Below are positions 60,389 through 64,000 of a DNA stretch of 64,000 bases, piece by piece. A program made the position numbers and the translations under genes. Position 1 is the stretch's first letter, and every line of letters begins with the position of its first letter. The notes under the pieces were generated by a model, which had not been told where the DNA came from, ran no database searches, and saw only the letters and a program-made list of their open reading frames with translations. This DNA is from Fen-1038 sp042408355 (GTDB lineage Bacteria > Chloroflexota > Anaerolineae > Anaerolineales > Villigracilaceae): contig JBHORD010000016.1 of NCBI GenBank assembly GCA_042408355.1, positions 15,956 to 79,955 of the forward strand, written 5' to 3'.

Positions 60389-61447
60389 ATGGCTTCCAAC
60401 GGCATCTCCGGATACGCTGCAGTCAACGCCCGCGTGCGAGTGATGTACTCGACCTTGCTGACACCGCAGGAGATGAACAGACTATTTGAGGCTCCCGATT
60501 TCAACAACCTGATCGAACAGCTAAAGCATACGGCGTATGGTCCGTATCTGGAACAAGTGCGCGACCGGGACCTGACGCCCAGGCGGGCGGCATTCCAACT
60601 CCGGGAAAGACTTGCCAACGCCTATTCGTCCATCATTGGCATCGTGCCGGAACAGACCCGCCCATTGCTTATCCAGCTTTATCGTTTTTTTGAAGTCAGT
60701 AATTTGAAAGCCGTATTACGCGGCATCGTCAAGGGGGAATCCTGGAACGTTGTAAAATATCTGCTTTTTCCTTTTGGTCCTAGAACAGTCATCCCCGCAG
60801 AAGAAATGATGGCAACGGGCAACATTGCTCCGGCAGTCGAATTATTGCGCGGCACGCCTTATTACGAAACGCTTTCGTATGCGATGAAGCGTTATAACGC
60901 GGAACAAAGTTTGTTTCCGCTGGAGGTGACGCTCGATCTCAATTATTGGCGGGACTTGTGGAAAAATGTCAAACAGCTTTCAAGCCTCGATAAAACACAA
61001 GCCAGCCGCATCATCGGAACAATGCTGGATATTACCAATCTGATGTGGGCAATTCGCTATCGAACGTATTATCGTTTATCGGAAGAGGAAGTCATCAACT
61101 ACACCCTGCCCTTCGGATACCATGTCCACGATGAAGATATCCGCGGGATCGCCGCCGGAGCGGACATCGCACAAATCGTCCAACGCGTGTATCCAAACCT
61201 GACTCAAATCGAAAGCCTGATAGCCCAATCGGGCGAGGGGCTTTCCCAACTGGAATTGCAACTGCAGAGGCGCGTCTACGATCAGTGCCAGGCGGCGTTC
61301 GTCGGCGATCCATTCCATATCGGAATCCCGCTGGCGTATCTGCTTTTGAGCGATCTTGAAATCCAGGATTTGGTTGTATTGATCGAAGCCAAATCATCGA
61401 ACATACCGGCAGAAAAGTTCAAGCAGTACATGGTCATGAGGAACTAA
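60389..61447 (+). CDS. V/A-type ATPase subunit C (AC39)
   Basis: 352 residues. The helical V-ATPase C/AC39 fold is supported by GYAAVNARVRVMYSTLLTPQEMNRLFEAP, RLANAYSSIIGIVPEQTRPLLIQLYRFFEVSNLKAVLRGI and DITNLMWAIRYRTYYRLSEEEVINYTLP. It links the central rotor to the membrane ring. The ATG at 60389 is 2 nt after the preceding stop; a longer frame only overlaps that gene. Confidence 0.92.
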   Translation: MASNGISGYAAVNARVRVMYSTLLTPQEMNRLFEAPDFNNLIEQLKHTAYGPYLEQVRDRDLTPRRAAFQLRERLANAYSSIIGIVPEQTRPLLIQLYRFFEVSNLKAVLRGIVKGESWNVVKYLLFPFGPRTVIPAEEMMATGNIAPAVELLRGTPYYETLSYAMKRYNAEQSLFPLEVTLDLNYWRDLWKNVKQLSSLDKTQASRIIGTMLDITNLMWAIRYRTYYRLSEEEVINYTLPFGYHVHDEDIRGIAAGADIAQIVQRVYPNLTQIESLIAQSGEGLSQLELQLQRRVYDQCQAAFVGDPFHIGIPLAYLLLSDLEIQDLVVLIEAKSSNIPAEKFKQYMVMRN

Positions 61448-61486
61448 TTCGGAAGAGAACGCAAACTACACAATTGGAGAGAGAGC

Positions 61487-63451
61487 ATGTTCTATCCGGA
61501 AGAGATGACAGAGATCGAAGTGATCGTACCCGCCAAGGATTTGCTGGCGGTCACAAAAGTATTGGGAGAGCAGGCGATCTTCCAGCAAAGCGACAGCAGT
61601 TATCTGACCGGCGAGTCGGAGCTGACTCAATCGAAAGAATGGCAGGAGAAAGCCAGCGCGTACGCCGCGCTCGAACGCCGAATTCAAACCACGATGCAGG
61701 CGCTGGAACTTGCCGAGGGCGAGCCGTCGAAAAAGGGATTCGACGCGCCGGTGGACATCAAATCGGTGCAGGCAATTGTGGATCAATTAGAGGGCGATGT
61801 CCGCAAAACGAGTGAGCAATTAACCGGCGAAACCAAACATCTTGAATATCTCGAGGGCGTGCTGCGCCAATTACAGCCCATTGCCGATGTTGATGTTGAT
61901 TTGAGCAAACTGCAAAGCTCGCATTCGCTCTTCTCCGTGCTTGGGACAATGCCGGTCGAAAACATGGAACGTTTGCAAACCAGCCTTTCAAGAATCCCGT
62001 TTGTGTTTTTACCGCTCCATCAGGAAGGAAAGGAAGCCGTCGTCTGGCTGGCCGGGTCGAACGCCAACAGCGACATTCTAAAGCGCGCAGTCGCCAGTTC
62101 TTATTTGAATCCGCTGACGCTGCCGGAGAACGTCAAAGGCAAACCCTCGGAAATCATCGCTTCGCTCAATCAACAAATTGCAAGTTCAAAAAACAAGATT
62201 CAGGATTTAAAAAATACGTTAACCAGCCTGCGCGAGGCGCACAGGCAGAGGTTGCAGCGCCTGCTTTGGGAAGTCCGTTCGAGCCGCATGTTGACCGACG
62301 CCATCGTCCGTTACGGACGGCTCAAATACACTTATCTCATCGTCGGCTGGGCGATTGCATCGAAACTTCCGCAGTTGCAGGAAAGGCTCAAGAAAGTTTC
62401 AAATGAAATTCTGATCGAAACATTCCCGGTTAAACGCAATGAGGTCAAACAGAACGTTCCGGTGGCGCTGAAGAATCCGAAAGGTTTCGGCCCGTTTGAA
62501 AACCTGGTCACAACGTACGCGCGGCCGCGCTACGATGAACTCGATCCGACATTTTTGATTGCCGTCACTTTTCCGCTTTTGTTCGGCGCAATGTTCGGGG
62601 ATGTCGCACACGGATTGATGCTGGCGTTGCTCGGCGTTTTACTGATGAGCAAAAAAGTAAAAGCCTTGCGTGGTCTCGCCAGCCTCGGCGGACTCGTGAC
62701 GATTTGCGGATTGGTTGCGACCGCCTTTGGTTTCGTTTACGGAAGCGTCTTCGGCATCGAGACCATTTTGCCCGCCCTCTGGATTCATCCGATGGAAAAC
62801 ATCCTGACGATTCTCGGAACCGCCGTGGGGGCAGGCGTTTTCCTGTTGACCGTCGGTTTCATCGTCAACATCTTCAACGCCATCATGAGTCGAAACTGGG
62901 GGCGGCTCATCTTCGACAAGAATGGTTTGGTGGGTTTGACGTTTTACTGGTCCCTGCTGGGTTACGCGGCCGGATCGTTTATCAGCAATTTTCCAATTCC
63001 AAAAACCGTACTGCTTGTCACAGCCGTCATCTCAGCGTTCTTCATCATGTTTGCGGAAATCTTCAAACATCTGATGGAGGGGCATCGCCCGTTGATCGAA
63101 GACGGAGTCGGCACCTACGCCATCCAGGCTTTCTTCGAATTGTTCGAGGCGCTGATCGGCATGTTGAGCAACACGCTTTCCTATGTGCGTCTAGGCGCGT
63201 TCGCGGTTGCGCACGCCGGTCTGAGTTCCGTGATTTTCATCGTCGGCAATTTGATCAATCCCGGCCAGGGCGTTGTTTATTGGATCATTGTCGCAGTCGG
63301 CAATATCGGTCTTGTCATGTTTGAAGGCTTGATTGTCGGCATCCAAACCATGCGTCTCGAATACTACGAATTCTTCAGCAAGTTCTACAACGGCGGAGGT
63401 TCACGCTTTGAGCCGTTTACGTTATCCGCCTCAAACAAAGGAGTCAACTGA
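61487..63451 (+). CDS. V/A-type ATPase subunit I (a subunit)
   Basis: 654 residues. The N-terminal ~330 residues form the cytosolic arm with coiled coils; the C-terminal half has seven or eight membrane helices (ALMFGDVAHGLMLALLGVL as FGAMFGDVAHGLML, GFVYGSVFG, LSYVRLGAFAVAHAGLSSV). The Arg in LSYVRLG faces the ring Glu during ion passage. GGAGAG precedes the ATG. It forms the static half of the ion channel with the proteolipid encoded next. Confidence 0.93.
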   Translation: MFYPEEMTEIEVIVPAKDLLAVTKVLGEQAIFQQSDSSYLTGESELTQSKEWQEKASAYAALERRIQTTMQALELAEGEPSKKGFDAPVDIKSVQAIVDQLEGDVRKTSEQLTGETKHLEYLEGVLRQLQPIADVDVDLSKLQSSHSLFSVLGTMPVENMERLQTSLSRIPFVFLPLHQEGKEAVVWLAGSNANSDILKRAVASSYLNPLTLPENVKGKPSEIIASLNQQIASSKNKIQDLKNTLTSLREAHRQRLQRLLWEVRSSRMLTDAIVRYGRLKYTYLIVGWAIASKLPQLQERLKKVSNEILIETFPVKRNEVKQNVPVALKNPKGFGPFENLVTTYARPRYDELDPTFLIAVTFPLLFGAMFGDVAHGLMLALLGVLLMSKKVKALRGLASLGGLVTICGLVATAFGFVYGSVFGIETILPALWIHPMENILTILGTAVGAGVFLLTVGFIVNIFNAIMSRNWGRLIFDKNGLVGLTFYWSLLGYAAGSFISNFPIPKTVLLVTAVISAFFIMFAEIFKHLMEGHRPLIEDGVGTYAIQAFFELFEALIGMLSNTLSYVRLGAFAVAHAGLSSVIFIVGNLINPGQGVVYWIIVAVGNIGLVMFEGLIVGIQTMRLEYYEFFSKFYNGGGSRFEPFTLSASNKGVN

Positions 63452-63516
63452 TCGCTCGCGATCAGCAGATTTGAGCAATAAAAATTTCCGAATCCACACT
63501 CAAGGAGGAGCGTTCC

Positions 63517-63951
63517 ATGTTTCTGTTTGCCGCAATTCTAGCAGGTATGGTTCCGTTGATTCCGGCCGTGATCTATTTCCTGCGCGAGAAGAAGTACGGT
63601 CCGAAAGCCGCGACCGAAGGCTTGATTTTGGGATTGAAGGGATTCAATTTCATCGTTGGATTGATGGCCGCGGGCGCGGGCGCCGTCTGGCTCTTTTCGC
63701 CTACTGCCGCAATGGCCGCGGGACTGCAAGCGGGCGCGGCGACGGACCCATACGCGTCGCTGGCGGCGGCGGTCGCCACCGGCCTGGCTTGCATCGGCGC
63801 GGGCATCGGCGTGAGCGGAACCGGCGCGGCGGCAGTTGGAAGCATCGCCGAAAAACCGGAATCGTTTGGCCGCTCGCTGATCTTCGTCGGTTTGGCGGAA
63901 GGCATCGCGATCTACGGTCTGCTTATCGCGTTCATTGTGTTGAACCGGTAA
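63517..63951 (+). CDS. V/A-type ATPase subunit K (proteolipid)
   Basis: 144 residues, two hairpins (four helices). The ion-binding Glu128 lies in FVGLAEGIAIYGLLIAF in the last helix; the first hairpin lacks an acidic residue, as in V-type K subunits. No clear set of Na+-coordinating residues was made out, so proton versus sodium use stays open. AAGGAGGAG precedes the ATG. Confidence 0.9.
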   Translation: MFLFAAILAGMVPLIPAVIYFLREKKYGPKAATEGLILGLKGFNFIVGLMAAGAGAVWLFSPTAAMAAGLQAGAATDPYASLAAAVATGLACIGAGIGVSGTGAAAVGSIAEKPESFGRSLIFVGLAEGIAIYGLLIAFIVLNR

Positions 63952-63957
63952 CCCGCC

Positions 63958-64000
63958 ATGAAGATGTTGGTGATCGGCGATCCGAAAGCAGTGCTTGGTT
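63958..64000 (+). CDS. V/A-type ATPase subunit F, cut by window edge
   Basis: Only 14 codons are visible: MKMLVIGDPKAVLG, matching the start of subunit F (...VIGDxDTVLGF...), the central-stalk partner of subunit D. It begins 6 nt after the proteolipid stop, the normal position. Subunits E, A, B and D would be expected to the right. Confidence 0.75.
   Translation, partial: MKMLVIGDPKAVLG

Noticed and set aside
1..64000. Prophage, IS element or integrative element
   Set aside because: No transposase, integrase, phage structural gene or flanking direct repeats seen.

Overview
The window looks like a chromosomal segment of a member of the Chloroflexota, probably class Anaerolineae. This is inferred from gene content and style, not from a database search. 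The pointers are Thr-Pro-rich stalks behind lipoprotein signals, an isopentenyl phosphate kinase (alternative mevalonate pathway), a V/A-type ATPase operon, a mid-50s %GC by eye, frequent TTG/GTG starts and many genes whose -10 box lies only 6-8 nt before the start codon. No IS element, prophage, CRISPR array or rRNA was seen.

Layout. 1-8.7 kb: an efflux island with the end of one ABC-2 permease gene, two complete ABC-2 exporters, two MFS transporters and a MarR regulator. 8.8-14.8 kb: DmpA-type aminopeptidase, folD, mtaB, a secreted beta-sandwich-like protein and an LCP-family cell-wall enzyme. 15.3-19.2 kb: a 39-residue membrane peptide with its own terminator, then acyl-CoA dehydrogenase, DinB-like protein and etfBA behind a promoter covered by a PfmR/TetR-type palindrome. 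19.3-27 kb: cold-shock protein, PHP phosphoesterase, a tandem pair of divergent SPFH (band 7)-like membrane proteins with psuG, a thioesterase, a Thr-Pro-rich membrane protein and isopentenyl phosphate kinase. 27-39 kb: formate-THF ligase, a GT-C type membrane protein, an amidase, two SUMF1-domain lipoproteins (one split by an in-frame TAA) and pyruvate phosphate dikinase. 39-45.2 kb: response regulator, hydrolase, exonuclease, CCA-adding enzyme, hpt, tdk, and rplU-rpmA-rpmE. 45.4-55 kb: FtsB-like protein, diaminopimelate decarboxylase, heme O synthase-like prenyltransferase, a cupin, tRNA with CAU anticodon, a GGDEF protein, an FKBP, azlCD, an acyltransferase, a glycosyltransferase and galK. 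55-64 kb: ECF sigma/anti-sigma pair, CPBP protease, an ABC-2 transporter, then the V/A-ATPase operon (H/G, C, I, K, start of F), which runs off the right edge.

Metabolically, folD, fhs and PPDK point to one-carbon and PEP/pyruvate interconversion, acyl-CoA dehydrogenase/ETF to acyl-CoA oxidation, and tdk/hpt/psuG to nucleobase salvage.

The most unusual observations are: ribosomal protein L31 fused to an RNA polymerase alpha-CTD-like domain; histone-H1-like Lys/Ala tails on three unrelated proteins (Fhs, PPDK, L21); the nonsense-split SUMF1 lipoprotein; the paired SPFH-like membrane proteins; a dispersed ~90 bp intergenic repeat in three copies; and the set of apparently leaderless genes.
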